Shown here in pieces: positions 8,388 to 16,696 of a stretch of 64,000 bases of DNA. The notes beneath the pieces were generated by a model. It searched no databases. It was given only the letters and a program-made list of their open reading frames with translations, and had not been told where the DNA came from. Each line of letters opens with the position of its first letter. The first letter of the stretch is position 1. A program made the translations under genes and the position numbers. Source of the stretch: Lentibacillus kapialis (GTDB lineage Bacteria > Bacillota > Bacilli > Bacillales > Amphibacillaceae); contig NZ_BMNQ01000005.1 of NCBI RefSeq assembly GCF_014646635.1, forward strand, positions 1 through 64,000, written 5' to 3'.

Positions 8388-9883
8388 TAACGCTTCACCT
8401 CATCCAGAAATTGAAATGTTACATGCGGCATTTCGATATCACCGTCCTGCGCGTGTAATACAATTCGCTTGCCTGGTTCTATGATGACTTTTATCCGGCG
8501 GCCATATTCCGTTTTAAAGGTCCGTTCTTTCTGGGCCATTGCCTTGCCAATCCAGCTTAGGAACATTTTTCTGGCAAATGGCTCAACAGACGATAAATTT
8601 TCCAGCTCGATCTTATCCCCATTCATATACTGCTTTAACGCTTCTTGTTCACGCTGCTTTTCGCGCAAATGCTCAGCGCGTGCTTCATCCTTTCGCTTTT
8701 GCTGACTGATGATGGCACCGGGTTTGGTTTTTTCGCGGTAATTCCGGATGCGTGGCTTTGTTTCATGTTCCATCGGTGCCTCATTCCAAATATCGGTATA
8801 GATATCATCTGTCGGTACGTGATCACTGAACAGGTGTCTTGTATGGAAAAGTCCAAATACAACCGACGACAACTCATGAGCTTCTTTGACGTCCTCCATT
8901 GAATCAAACCACTCCGCCAAATGCAGATAATCTTTTTTACGGCTTCGGAAATAATGATGACGTTCGCCTAACCGCTGGACAACTCGGGTAATACGCCGAA
9001 TCTGTTCATTCGTCCTTGTTTGCAGCATTTCCAAATTACTTTCACCGTGTGCATTGCCAAGGAACCAATCACATAAACTGCGCCATTTTTCTTCTTGATC
9101 GGTGATTAACTCCTTGCCATCTAAACCGATATCCTCAAACCGCGGAATCTGCTGCTGATGAATAATGACCTGATTAATCAGCGGCTGTAGTTGATAAAGG
9201 CTGATTGACTGAAGAAGCTCTTGAATTTTCAAAGCTGTCTGCTGAAGACCAATAATAAAATCGCGTAAATAGGTCGTAAACTGATCCTTATAGGCAAGAA
9301 ACGCTTCTGTCTGCATCCGTTCTTCAGCCTCTTCACTGTTAATGTGTGCCATGTAATCGGACGTGTTTTGATTGATTGAACGAAAATAGGCGAAAATATC
9401 ATTCCAAAGCTGTGAACATTCATCAGCAGAAGGCAAACTATCCTTATTTATCATGTCCTCGATTTTCAGTAATTCCTGATAAAGCCGTTCAAATTCTTTT
9501 CGCTCAAGCGATCCGCCGAAAACGTTGCCGCCTTTCTCCATTTCCTGGAGCATCCGTTCGAATTCAATCGTATATGGTGTTGATTGATAGCGGTAGCGCT
9601 TTTTCTTGAATTCTTCAATCGTACTGGCTCTGCTCATCTCTTGCCGGGCAATCAGGTTATTCCACTTCACAAGTTGATCAAGATCCTGATGCAGCTGATC
9701 TTCCGTATAATCCTGAAAACCGTCCATATCTTTCAGATGTGTCAAAATTTCTTCGGGAAAAAGAAATTCACGCATCCGCTCGTGCTGTATATAAAAATAA
9801 CGCAGGATCGCCCGGTAACTCCATGCTTTGTCCGCAGTCAGATAGGAAGCTTCCTGCACTTTTTTAAAAGGTTGTGTCTGCAT
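8387..9883 (-). CDS. jetA: Wadjet subunit JetA (TIGR02677/DUF2397, kleisin-like)
   Basis: The first gene of the Wadjet operon, of the TIGR02677 family; JetA acts as the kleisin of the SMC-like complex. I prefer the ATG at 9883 (protein begins MQTQPFKKVQEASYL, 498 residues). It lies about 25 nt after the predicted transcription start and follows GCGAGTGATAAAG. An in-frame ATG five codons upstream (9898) would leave almost no leader. The protein is helical and highly charged, with a C-terminal segment (VIIEPGKRIVLHAQDGDIEMPHV is its core) that reads like a beta-rich tail. The order A-B-C-D and the families match type II Wadjet loci. Confidence 0.9.
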   Translation of the reverse strand: MQTQPFKKVQEASYLTADKAWSYRAILRYFYIQHERMREFLFPEEILTHLKDMDGFQDYTEDQLHQDLDQLVKWNNLIARQEMSRASTIEEFKKKRYRYQSTPYTIEFERMLQEMEKGGNVFGGSLERKEFERLYQELLKIEDMINKDSLPSADECSQLWNDIFAYFRSINQNTSDYMAHINSEEAEERMQTEAFLAYKDQFTTYLRDFIIGLQQTALKIQELLQSISLYQLQPLINQVIIHQQQIPRFEDIGLDGKELITDQEEKWRSLCDWFLGNAHGESNLEMLQTRTNEQIRRITRVVQRLGERHHYFRSRKKDYLHLAEWFDSMEDVKEAHELSSVVFGLFHTRHLFSDHVPTDDIYTDIWNEAPMEHETKPRIRNYREKTKPGAIISQQKRKDEARAEHLREKQREQEALKQYMNGDKIELENLSSVEPFARKMFLSWIGKAMAQKERTFKTEYGRRIKVIIEPGKRIVLHAQDGDIEMPHVTFQFLDEVKR

Positions 9884-9914
9884 CTTTATCACTCGCATTT
9901 TTCGACTTTCTTAT

Positions 9915-9943
9915 ATTGTACGTCCGTCGTTCTTATCTGTCTA
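9915..9943 (-). promoter_or_regulatory. Promoter of the Wadjet operon
   Basis: On the minus strand TAGACA (9938-9943), a 17-bp spacer and TACAAT (9915-9920) form a good SigA-type promoter. The predicted start is near 9908, about 25 nt before the preferred jetA ATG. No operator-like palindrome is obvious around it. Confidence 0.55.
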
Positions 9944-10112
9944 TACATTCTGTTGCGGTAATTCGAGTAAATGCTCATACTTCAACGTATCCCTTCATTT
10001 CATCCATCGACATTAAGTGGAGTGCTCTATGCCTTCTCAGGAAGGGAGAGGCTTCTGCATGACGTTATATAGATTAGAGAATCGGGAATTGAAGAGGTGG
10101 GGTGATGCATTA

Positions 10113-10388
10113 ATGGCTACTAATAGCAAGTTGAATCAGAATACAAATCCCGAGATTGATCTTCATTTCGGAGAGCATGAGATTGTGATCAAAAAACGGT
10201 ACGAATTCTTCTATAATTTGAATGATATACTCATCGCTATTTGGTTTATTGTTGGCAGTATTTTTTTCTTTTGGACTGTTACCACGGAAGCCGGAACATG
10301 GTTGTTTCTTATAGGCAGTATTGAACTGCTTGTTCGCCCATTCATTCGGATTGGCCAAAAGGTCCATTTAGAAAAAGTCAACTCCTAG
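10113..10388 (+). CDS. YrhK-like small membrane protein
   Basis: A 91-residue protein from the ATG at 10113, preceded by GGGGTGAT at good spacing; the frame is open further upstream but without a comparable SD. It has a hydrophilic N-terminus, then IDLHFGEHEIVIKKRYEF, two membrane helices (about residues 38-56 and 60-75) and a short basic tail. The 'H-E-x-x-x-x-RYE-x-x-x-x-LND' pattern with two helices is that of the YrhK domain family, whose function is unknown. It is a single gene, divergent from jetA, and ends before a strong hairpin at 10414. Confidence 0.65.
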   Translation: MATNSKLNQNTNPEIDLHFGEHEIVIKKRYEFFYNLNDILIAIWFIVGSIFFFWTVTTEAGTWLFLIGSIELLVRPFIRIGQKVHLEKVNS

Positions 10389-10400
10389 GAGCCTTGGACA
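10384..10400 (+). repeat. Short repeated motif CCTAGGAGCC, copy 1
   Basis: CCTAGGAGCCTTGGACA follows the yrhK-like stop codon region. A near-identical CCTAGGAGCCCCTGGACA stands at 13935-13952 between the binding-protein and permease genes. They may be ends or scars of the same repeat family. Confidence 0.35.
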
Positions 10401-10413
10401 AAAGTCGTTTAGT

Positions 10414-10450
10414 TAGGCTATTGCACTCAAGTGCTTAGTGCAATAGCCTA
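10414..10450. terminator. Perfect 14-bp hairpin after the yrhK-like gene
   Basis: TAGGCTATTGCACT (10414-10427) pairs exactly with AGTGCAATAGCCTA (10437-10450) across a 9-nt loop. There is no long T run, so termination is likely but not certain. It lies between two convergent genes. Confidence 0.5.
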
Positions 10451-10545
10451 TACAAATAACTGTACATAGTCAGGTTTTAAAACGCTTTGAGGTACATAAG
10501 ACCGGGGCAATTCCTGTCTATAAGATGATGAATCTTTTATGATTT

Positions 10546-11487
10546 TCAGTGCTTGAATGCAGATTCAGCTTGCACAACATCCTCCTGTACTTTCTCTTTA
10601 CCAAAGACTTGGGCAATTGCGATTCCGGCTATAATCATGGCCGATCCGATCAAAATGCTGTTCGTCAAATCCTCATCCAGCATCCACCAGCCAAAAAACA
10701 GACCAAATACCGGGACAAGCAATGTTGATAGAGTAGCAGTTACCATATCAATGATACTCAAAAGAATAAACCAAACGGTAAAACATAAGGCAGAGGCCAA
10801 TACACCCGTGAACAGTATGTAATAAAGGCTCTCGCCCGTAAGTTTAACAGGCTCACCCCATTCGGCAAACAGCGTGGCAATAACGATACCAATTGTTCCG
10901 AATAGCATCTGATAGGCGGAAACTTGGAGCTGTGTCATACCTTTAAGTTTTAACCGGTAATATACGTTGGATCCGGCCCATGCAACCGCTGCAACAATAA
11001 TCAGCACTTCACCGAAAATGACTCCGGCATCCTGTTCAAAAACTATATCCCATCCCAGTATCGTCATAAGACCTAACATACCAACAGCAAGACCGAATAC
11101 TTTTCCCGATGTAATTTTTTCGCCCAGGATTTTCACGGCAAATAAACTGCTCCACAGCGGCATTGAATAAAGTAGGACAGAAGACTTGCCGGCATCGACA
11201 AACTGCATACCATACATGACAAACGTAAACACAACCGTGGTTTGAAGAAGCCCGACGATGATTAAATGTTTCCACATACTGCGGGGCGGTCTACCCGCCT
11301 TTAAGAGCCATACAGCCAGCAACAATGTAATGGCGCCTGTTCCAAACCGGAATGCCGAGAAAGCGAACGGACCCATGAAATTCAATGAAGCTTTCATAAA
11401 CACCCATGCATAGCCCCAAATGACTGTGATGAGCAGAATCAACCCCCATATGACCCATTTGTTTTTCATTATCATATTAACCATCAT
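10546..11487 (-). CDS. DMT-superfamily (EamA) transporter
   Basis: An inner-membrane drug/metabolite exporter with two EamA repeats and about ten hydrophobic helices (313 residues). I start it at the ATG at 11487 (MMVNMIMKNKWVIW) because AAGAGG lies seven bases upstream. Frames read further upstream run through the MITE-like element at 11521-11643 and are not credible as coding. The motif VIWGYAWVFMKASL near the N-terminus and an SALCFTVWF helix in the second half are typical of EamA proteins. The substrate cannot be told from sequence. The C-terminus is charged (KEKVQEDVVQAESAFKH). Confidence 0.85.
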   Translation of the reverse strand: MMVNMIMKNKWVIWGLILLITVIWGYAWVFMKASLNFMGPFAFSAFRFGTGAITLLLAVWLLKAGRPPRSMWKHLIIVGLLQTTVVFTFVMYGMQFVDAGKSSVLLYSMPLWSSLFAVKILGEKITSGKVFGLAVGMLGLMTILGWDIVFEQDAGVIFGEVLIIVAAVAWAGSNVYYRLKLKGMTQLQVSAYQMLFGTIGIVIATLFAEWGEPVKLTGESLYYILFTGVLASALCFTVWFILLSIIDMVTATLSTLLVPVFGLFFGWWMLDEDLTNSILIGSAMIIAGIAIAQVFGKEKVQEDVVQAESAFKH

Positions 11488-11520
11488 CAAAAACCTCTTT
11501 TTATGACATAATACTATTAG

Positions 11521-11643
11521 TGCGAATTCAAAAAGGAGGATAACAAGGATCGAGAAGTTCAAGGCGGCGCAGGCTCGAGCAGCGTAGAAACAAGCCAACG
11601 AAGACATTCGAAGTATTCTTGTACCGGACTTTTTGAACAACCC
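11521..11643 (-). mobile_element. MITE-like element RepB, copy 1 (7-bp target duplication)
   Basis: A 123-bp segment runs from TGCGAATTCAAAAAGGAGG to CTTTTTGAACAACCC. It has imperfect terminal inverted repeats around TTCAAAAAG and is flanked by the direct repeat CTATTAG (11514-11520 and 11644-11650). A second copy, in opposite orientation and with its own 7-bp duplication, is at 16758-16881. It has no coding capacity, so it is best read as a non-autonomous element moved by a transposase encoded elsewhere. It sits just upstream of the DMT transporter start and may have replaced its native promoter. Confidence 0.75.
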
Positions 11644-11723
11644 CTATTAGTATAGTAACTTTCGGCAATCATGACAACCTTTGGCGCAATCTCCTACTTT
11701 TCAACCAGGTCATTCGACATCAC

Positions 11724-11863
11724 TTGACAGACTTGGGCAATATTTTTAATCATGAAGTTGGATAGACATGTTAACTTTATTAGTTTATGATGAATATAAG
11801 TTGAAAGATACCCCCTCTTTCATAACCTTTGGGTGCCCCGCTTTGGTCGGGACACCGTTTTTT
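11724..11863 (+). ncRNA. Possible small RNA or orphan terminator
   Basis: A TTGACA (11724-11729) with a poor -10 downstream precedes a strong intrinsic terminator with arms near GGTGCCCCG and CGGGACACC and a T7 run at 11857-11863. No plausible coding frame lies between. It could be a ~100-nt RNA or the tail of a vanished gene. The evidence is weak. Confidence 0.25.
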
Positions 11864-11866
11864 TGA

Positions 11867-12105
11867 TTAGAAAAGCTCGGCATTCGCCTCTTGTATAGCG
11901 AATGTCGAAGCTTTTTTATAAATGTTTCTTCACTGTAAATGCTTGCAACACGACGAGCACCCAAGTGTTTTTCCGAAGCGACTGCTAAAGTCAAAACGAA
12001 CCAGTCAAAATGACATCTGATTGGTCAGCCATAGATTTTGGTGAACAGGACTTTTTTATTTTATAAGCATGTCGATAATTTTTACTTTCTGACGTTACAT
12101 AAAAT
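11867..12105 (+). repeat. RepA hairpin repeat copy B, split into two parts
   Basis: The left half with the hairpin (CTCGGCATTCGC...GCGAATGTCGAAGC) is at 11867-11920 and the right tail (TTTACTTTCTGACGTTAC) at 12068-12105. About 150 bp of unrelated sequence separates them. The insert shows no gene. The split suggests a later insertion or a rearranged copy. Confidence 0.6.
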
Positions 12106-12139
12106 GGGGTGCTCTGCACTGTTGCGGAGCACCCCATTT
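12102..12139 (-). terminator. Terminator of the mur/ABC operon
   Basis: AAATGGGGTGCTC (12102-12114) pairs with GAGCACCCCATTT (12127-12139), a 13-bp perfect stem just after the last permease gene. Confidence 0.7.
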
Positions 12140-12149
12140 ATCAGCCATA

Positions 12150-12992
12150 CTATCCTTTGATAGCCCCTTCTGTCATACCTTTTGCAATACGCTGTTGGAA
12201 AACAGAATACAAAATAATGACCGGAACAATCGCAAAAACGAGACTGGCAAACAATGTCCCCCATGCATTTGTATACTGCGCTTCACTGCTGATAAAATCA
12301 ATTGCCAGTGCTAATGTATAATTCTCCTCGCTTTGCAGGAAAATCAACGCCATAAAATATTCGTTCCAAAATTGAATCGCGTTCATGATCGTCACGGTGA
12401 TAATCCCGGACATGGAGAGCGGTGTGATGATTTTCCATAGTACACCATATGGCGTCATGCCGTCCATAGCCGCGGATTCCTCAAGCGATTTTGGTATCGT
12501 ACTGATAAAACTGGTGAGCACAAATATTGAAAACGGCAACTGACTGATTGCATACACAATCGCAAGCCCGAAAATATTATCCAACAAATTAAACTGTGCC
12601 AACAGAAAAAACAATGGAATCCAGCCAAGCACCATCGGTATCATCATCGCTGAAATATATAATGTGAATAAAAAATTACTTCCTTTAAAGCGGATCCGTT
12701 CGAGTGCATAAGCAGTCGGTATAGCCAACACCAATGTCAGTAAAGCGCCCACGACAGTGACAATCAAACTGTTAAACACACTTGTATCGATATTATATTC
12801 GGTCCACGCTGTCACAAAGTTTTGGAAGTTCCATGTTTCCGGCAACCCCCAGGGATTGGCATAAATCTCGGCATTTGATTTAAATGAGCCGATAAACATC
12901 CAGATAATCGGATAAAGCACAGCAATAGACCATAATATTAACGGTATTCGAATTCCAGTTCTTGATATGATTTCACCTATACTCCGTTTCAC
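12150..12992 (-). CDS. Sugar ABC transporter permease, MalG type
   Basis: The second membrane subunit of a CUT1-family carbohydrate importer (280 residues, six membrane helices). The EAA-loop region reads EESAAMDGMTPYGVLWKIITPLSMSG in two overlapping pieces, the contact site for the ATPase. The start is GTG at 12992, set by AGAGGTGAC upstream; the upstream permease stops 18 bp away. It is the last gene of the kinase-murR-murQ-binding protein-permease-permease cluster, so its cargo is probably MurNAc or a related cell-wall amino sugar. No ATPase gene accompanies it; a shared MsmX-like ATPase elsewhere is the usual solution in Bacillaceae. Confidence 0.9.
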   Translation of the reverse strand: MKRSIGEIISRTGIRIPLILWSIAVLYPIIWMFIGSFKSNAEIYANPWGLPETWNFQNFVTAWTEYNIDTSVFNSLIVTVVGALLTLVLAIPTAYALERIRFKGSNFLFTLYISAMMIPMVLGWIPLFFLLAQFNLLDNIFGLAIVYAISQLPFSIFVLTSFISTIPKSLEESAAMDGMTPYGVLWKIITPLSMSGIITVTIMNAIQFWNEYFMALIFLQSEENYTLALAIDFISSEAQYTNAWGTLFASLVFAIVPVIILYSVFQQRIAKGMTEGAIKG

Positions 12993-13010
12993 ACAGGGTC
13001 ACCTCTTTCA

Positions 13011-13904
13011 TCAATATTCCACCTTATCTCTTCTAAGTAGCAGTTGCAGGATTAACACCGTAATTAATGAAATCATCAGAATCATGACACCTATTGTTGC
13101 ACCGTACCCGAAGTTATACTGCTTGAATGCCTGCTGATACAGGTACGACCCCATAACGTGTGTTGCATTATTCGGACCGCCTCCGGTCATGACTTGAACA
13201 ATGATAAAGGATCCATTTAACGTTGTAATAACGATATATAGAATGGAAATTTTAATTTGCGGCCATACAAGCGGTAAGGTTACTTTCCAGAATTGCTGCC
13301 ATTCATTTGCTCCATCAATCCGTGCCGCCTCATAATAACTTTTGGAGATATTGGCAATCCCCCCCATTAACAGCAGCATAAACAGGCCAATACCTGCCCA
13401 GATTGACGGCAAGACAAGACTGCTCAGTGCCCAATTTTCATTCCCCAGCCAGGCTCTTGTCCATTCTTCAAGTCCGATAAATTCGAGACCAGAATTAACC
13501 AGACCCAGATCCGGATTGTAAATGAATGCCCACAGGATACCAATGACAACGACGGACATAATATTCGGGAAGAAAAAGATGATCCGGTAAAACGGTGCTT
13601 CTTTGATTTTCAGCTGTGTCAAGGCCACAGCAATGAACATTGCCATGATCATAATACCGATGACCTTGGTTATAACAAGAAAGTAATCATGCCAGATGGT
13701 TGACGGTACGATGTCGTCATTAAATAGTTGTATGTAGTTATCAAATCCCACAAATTCCTTTGCCTGTGACGAGCCCGACATCTCAAAAAAGGAATAATAC
13801 AATCCGCTGAATAATGGGTAAAGGGTAAAAATGCTGAACATGATAAAGGTCGGAACCAGGCAAAAAGCGAGAAACAGGTATTTTTGCTTTTTCGATTGTA
13901 CCAT
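13011..13904 (-). CDS. Sugar ABC transporter permease, MalF type
   Basis: The first membrane subunit of the same CUT1 importer (297 residues, six helices). Its EAA-type loop is YYEAARIDGANEWQQFWKV. The start ATG at 13904 follows AAAGGGTGATAGG. It is separated from the binding-protein gene upstream by a 408-bp gap (13905-14312) full of repeats, so its transcript level may differ from that of the binding protein. Confidence 0.9.
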   Translation of the reverse strand: MVQSKKQKYLFLAFCLVPTFIMFSIFTLYPLFSGLYYSFFEMSGSSQAKEFVGFDNYIQLFNDDIVPSTIWHDYFLVITKVIGIMIMAMFIAVALTQLKIKEAPFYRIIFFFPNIMSVVVIGILWAFIYNPDLGLVNSGLEFIGLEEWTRAWLGNENWALSSLVLPSIWAGIGLFMLLLMGGIANISKSYYEAARIDGANEWQQFWKVTLPLVWPQIKISILYIVITTLNGSFIIVQVMTGGGPNNATHVMGSYLYQQAFKQYNFGYGATIGVMILMISLITVLILQLLLRRDKVEY

Positions 13905-13934
13905 CCTATCACCCTTTCTTCTTAGAAAAACTAA

Positions 13935-13952
13935 GGCCTAGGAGCCCCTGGA
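13935..13952 (+). repeat. Short repeated motif CCTAGGAGCC, copy 2
   Basis: CCTAGGAGCCCCTGGACA, nearly identical to the copy at 10384-10400. Here it abuts the palindromic element at 13998. Confidence 0.35.
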
Positions 13953-13997
13953 CAGAATTAAGATATACAATACTAAAGACGAACGATACTTCGTTTT

Positions 13998-14125
13998 AGC
14001 GGAGGAAATATACGTAGACTCCTGAGGGAGGAAAGGCCTCGGTGAGACCCCGCAATGCGTCAACACGAGGAGGCTCAACATCCGCCCTAAGGTGCGCGAA
14101 TTATATTTCCGGAGCGGTGTATACG
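13998..14125 (+). repeat. Degenerate Bacillaceae-type long palindromic repeat
   Basis: GGAAATATA (14003-14011) and TATATTTCC (14102-14110) bracket an interior with AGACTCCTGAGGGAGGAAAG, GAGACCCCGC and GAGGAGGCTCAACATCCGCC. This order is that of the abundant intergenic palindrome of Bacillaceae genomes ('GACTCCTGCGGGA ... GACCCCGCAGG ... GAGGAGGCT'). This copy is diverged. It is noncoding. Confidence 0.55.
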
Positions 14126-14149
14126 CTCTAGTTAGTTCGGTTTTTTCCT

Positions 14150-14245
14150 TTAGAAAAACTCGGCATTCGCCTCGTCTTATAGCGAATGCCGAAGCTTTTT
14201 TTATAAGGTCAATCATAAGTTATTCTTTCTGATGTTATGAAAATA
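14150..14245 (+). repeat. RepA hairpin repeat copy C
   Basis: A complete copy with the CGGCATTCGC/GCGAATGCCG stem, AAGC plus T7, TTATAAGGTCA and the tail TTCTTTCTGATGTTATGAAAA. The tail is slightly diverged from copy A. Confidence 0.8.
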
Positions 14246-14248
14246 AGG

Positions 14249-14291
14249 GTATGGAATGCAACAGCAGATTAACAGCTGTTGCATTTCATAC
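14249..14291 (-). terminator. Hairpin downstream of the binding-protein gene
   Basis: GTATGGAATGCAACAGC (14249-14265) pairs with GCTGTTGCATTTCATAC (14275-14291), a 17-bp stem with one mismatch, about 20 bp after the binding-protein stop. It may terminate part of the transcript or protect its 3' end, which would give more binding protein than permease. Confidence 0.55.
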
Positions 14292-14312
14292 ACCTCTACT
14301 TTTTTGACTGAT

Positions 14313-15668
14313 TCATTGACTGTTTCGGTACTCCTTAGCCGCATTTTCTGCTTCTTTTACAAACTCTTCGGCTGTAATATTCCCCAGCATCAACGAAACG
14401 AGTGAATCACTGATCGGTGTTTCCAAATCCGCACTCATCGGATGAGGTTTATGGTAGATTTGAACTTTTTCCGGGTCATTAATCATTTTGTTCGCATCAA
14501 TCAAGTACTGTGGCACGTTATCATTTGATGCAAGATCAACACCTTGCAAATTCATAATCGCACCCGTGTGTTCAGAGAACAATTTGGCATATTCCTTTGT
14601 GAAAACAAATTCAACAAATGCTTTAGCTGCCTCGGGATTTTCTGCCTGTTCAGCAATCGCCAATGGACGCAAATCCGGTACAACCGCCATTGGTTCACCG
14701 GAATCATTCATCGGTGATGGAATGAAGCCATACTCTAAATCTTCAGGTTTGTCACCTTCCATTTCGTTTGGAAGCCAGAACCCAACGGGGATATACGCAT
14801 TATCATGAAGCAGAAAATTCATTTGGGATTGTGTATGGTTAATGGCTGCAAACCCTTCATCTATATAACCCTGCTGCTGCATTTTCTCAACTTTTTTCAT
14901 CACTTCAAGCACAGCGTCACTGGTCCATGCGCCTTCAGCACCTGTGATAACATCGTTCAACAGTTCATCACCGCCCGCTGCTCCAAATGCCGGATAAAGC
15001 ATGCCGCGCAAAAAGTAATAAGGATACTGGCCAGTTGTCACAAATGGTGACATACCTTCATCTTTCTTAATCTGTTCCATTGAACTCATAAAACTTTCGA
15101 AATCTGATGGCACTTCCCAGCTGTTTTCTTCAAACCATGCTTTGTCGTACCATGTGCCCCACGTATCAAATACGAGCGGAAGACTATAGATACTGCCGTC
15201 AAAATCTGAAGGCGGTACGATAAAACTATCCATCAGCGGTTTTCCATCAACCTCGATATCCTTTACCCAATCGGTCAGATCCATCAGCTGCCCATCTTCA
15301 ACCATTTGTGTTTCACTTGATCCCGCACCATCGATATAAACGACATCAGGCGGATCTCCGGAAACCCAGCGCGACCTCATCTCTTCATTAATATTCGGGC
15401 CGGCATGCTCTTTAATTTCCAGATCAGGATGCTCTTCCTGAAAATCCCCGATGACTTCCTTCCACCATGAGTCACCATAACCCCCGACAAAATACTGTAT
15501 CTCCAATGTTCCGCTTAAACCTTCGCTATCAGCGGCTGCTTCCTTCGAATTGTCACCGCCATCATCCGATGACTCCTCAGAAGCACTGTCGTCCGAACAT
15601 GCGACGGCAATCATTAATAAAGCAGCCATCAATAAAAGCACGAACGGATTTTTCAATAATCGCTTCAA
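14313..15668 (-). CDS. Sugar ABC transporter substrate-binding lipoprotein
   Basis: An extracytoplasmic solute-binding protein of the CUT1 family (451 residues), anchored to the membrane by a lipid. It has a type II signal peptide with lipobox AVAC (cysteine 24), then a Ser/Asp/Glu-rich linker, then a periplasmic-binding-protein fold. The start is TTG at 15668, preceded by AAGGGGG. It lies directly after murQ in the MurNAc cluster and supplies the two permeases downstream, so the ligand is probably MurNAc or a MurNAc-containing sugar rather than maltose. The exact ligand cannot be read from sequence. Confidence 0.88.
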   Translation of the reverse strand: MKRLLKNPFVLLLMAALLMIAVACSDDSASEESSDDGGDNSKEAAADSEGLSGTLEIQYFVGGYGDSWWKEVIGDFQEEHPDLEIKEHAGPNINEEMRSRWVSGDPPDVVYIDGAGSSETQMVEDGQLMDLTDWVKDIEVDGKPLMDSFIVPPSDFDGSIYSLPLVFDTWGTWYDKAWFEENSWEVPSDFESFMSSMEQIKKDEGMSPFVTTGQYPYYFLRGMLYPAFGAAGGDELLNDVITGAEGAWTSDAVLEVMKKVEKMQQQGYIDEGFAAINHTQSQMNFLLHDNAYIPVGFWLPNEMEGDKPEDLEYGFIPSPMNDSGEPMAVVPDLRPLAIAEQAENPEAAKAFVEFVFTKEYAKLFSEHTGAIMNLQGVDLASNDNVPQYLIDANKMINDPEKVQIYHKPHPMSADLETPISDSLVSLMLGNITAEEFVKEAENAAKEYRNSQ

Positions 15669-15700
15669 GATAACCTTCCCCCTTTTTTATTAAAATATAT

Positions 15701-15740
15701 GAAACTCATGAATCGTTCATGTAACGATTCGTGATGTTTC
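15701..15740 (-). promoter_or_regulatory. Hairpin at the murQ end / binding-protein leader
   Basis: GAAACTCATGAATCG and CGATTCGTGATGTTTC form an imperfect stem that covers the murQ stop codon and lies just upstream of the binding-protein SD. It could act in RNA processing or attenuation. Confidence 0.35.
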
Positions 15741-16650
15741 AGGCATTGGAATGTAGAACGAAAGCAATCGCATCACGGACATAACCGTTGCTCTTTTCAA
15801 TTGCAGCTTCCGCTTCCTGATATGTAACACCTCCTTTAATCATCACAATAGCGGGTTTTACCTGGTTATTCGTTAAGTTGAGTGTGTGATCAGCTTCTTT
15901 ATAGTCACAACCAGTAATTTCCATAATAATCGTGCGTGCCCGCTCCTTTAATTTGTAATTACTGGCATGAACATCTACCATCAAATTTTCATAGACTTTT
16001 CCAAGTTTGATCATCGTCGTTGTACTGATCATGTTCAATATCATTTTATGCGCAGTCGCCGCTTTCATACGGGTTGAGCCTGTCAGCACTTCCGGACCGA
16101 CAATCACTTCTATTTCGGTATCGGCAAACCGGCTGATTAATGAATGGTTATTGCACGATAATGAAACAGTATAAGCACCGATATTCCGGGCGTACTTTAA
16201 AGCGCCAATGGGATACGGTGTTCTGCCGCTGGCCGTGATACCTACCACAACATCTTTGTCTGTAATATCCTTTGCTTTGATATCATCGGCACCCATGGAT
16301 TCCTCATCCTCAGACCCCTCAACTGCTTTGAAAAAAGCATCATTTCCGCCTGCCATAACGGTTTGCACGGTATCGAGTGATGTCATGAACGTTGGCGGAC
16401 ACTCCGATGCATCTACCACTCCAAGCCTGCCGCTCGTCCCTGCACCGGCATAAAATAAACGGCCTCCCTGTTTTAATGCCGAATATATACGTTCAATCGC
16501 ATCATTTACCTGAGGCAACACTTTTTCAACGGCCGTTGCAACTTTTTTATCCTCATTATTAATAACCTTTAAAATCTCCATCGCTGACATTTGATCCAAT
16601 GCCATGCTGGCTGCATTTCGTTGTTCAGTCGTTAATTTTGCTAATTTCAT
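15739..16650 (-). CDS. murQ: N-acetylmuramic acid 6-phosphate etherase MurQ
   Basis: Cleaves the lactyl ether of MurNAc-6-phosphate to give GlcNAc-6-phosphate and D-lactate in cell-wall recycling. The 303-residue protein has a SIS domain with the family hallmark [19 protein letters not shown] (about residues 69-87), and [17 protein letters not shown] in the second half. It contains no frameshift. A good promoter lies about 290 bp upstream at 16949-16977, and the intervening leader is filled by nested repeats. The kinase, regulator and importer around it support a MurNAc salvage role. Confidence 0.95.
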   Translation of the reverse strand: MKLAKLTTEQRNAASMALDQMSAMEILKVINNEDKKVATAVEKVLPQVNDAIERIYSALKQGGRLFYAGAGTSGRLGVVDASECPPTFMTSLDTVQTVMAGGNDAFFKAVEGSEDEESMGADDIKAKDITDKDVVVGITASGRTPYPIGALKYARNIGAYTVSLSCNNHSLISRFADTEIEVIVGPEVLTGSTRMKAATAHKMILNMISTTTMIKLGKVYENLMVDVHASNYKLKERARTIIMEITGCDYKEADHTLNLTNNQVKPAIVMIKGGVTYQEAEAAIEKSNGYVRDAIAFVLHSNA

Positions 16651-16696
16651 ATATCTATGATTCTCCCTGTCAATAATGATAAAGCGTTTTCATATA

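Noticed and set aside
11488-11640. N-terminal extension of the DMT transporter
   Set aside because: Encoded by the MITE-like element; the ATG at 11487 has its own SD.
11785-11994. 69-codon minus-strand frame
   Set aside because: Runs through a terminator and a RepA hairpin; not coding.
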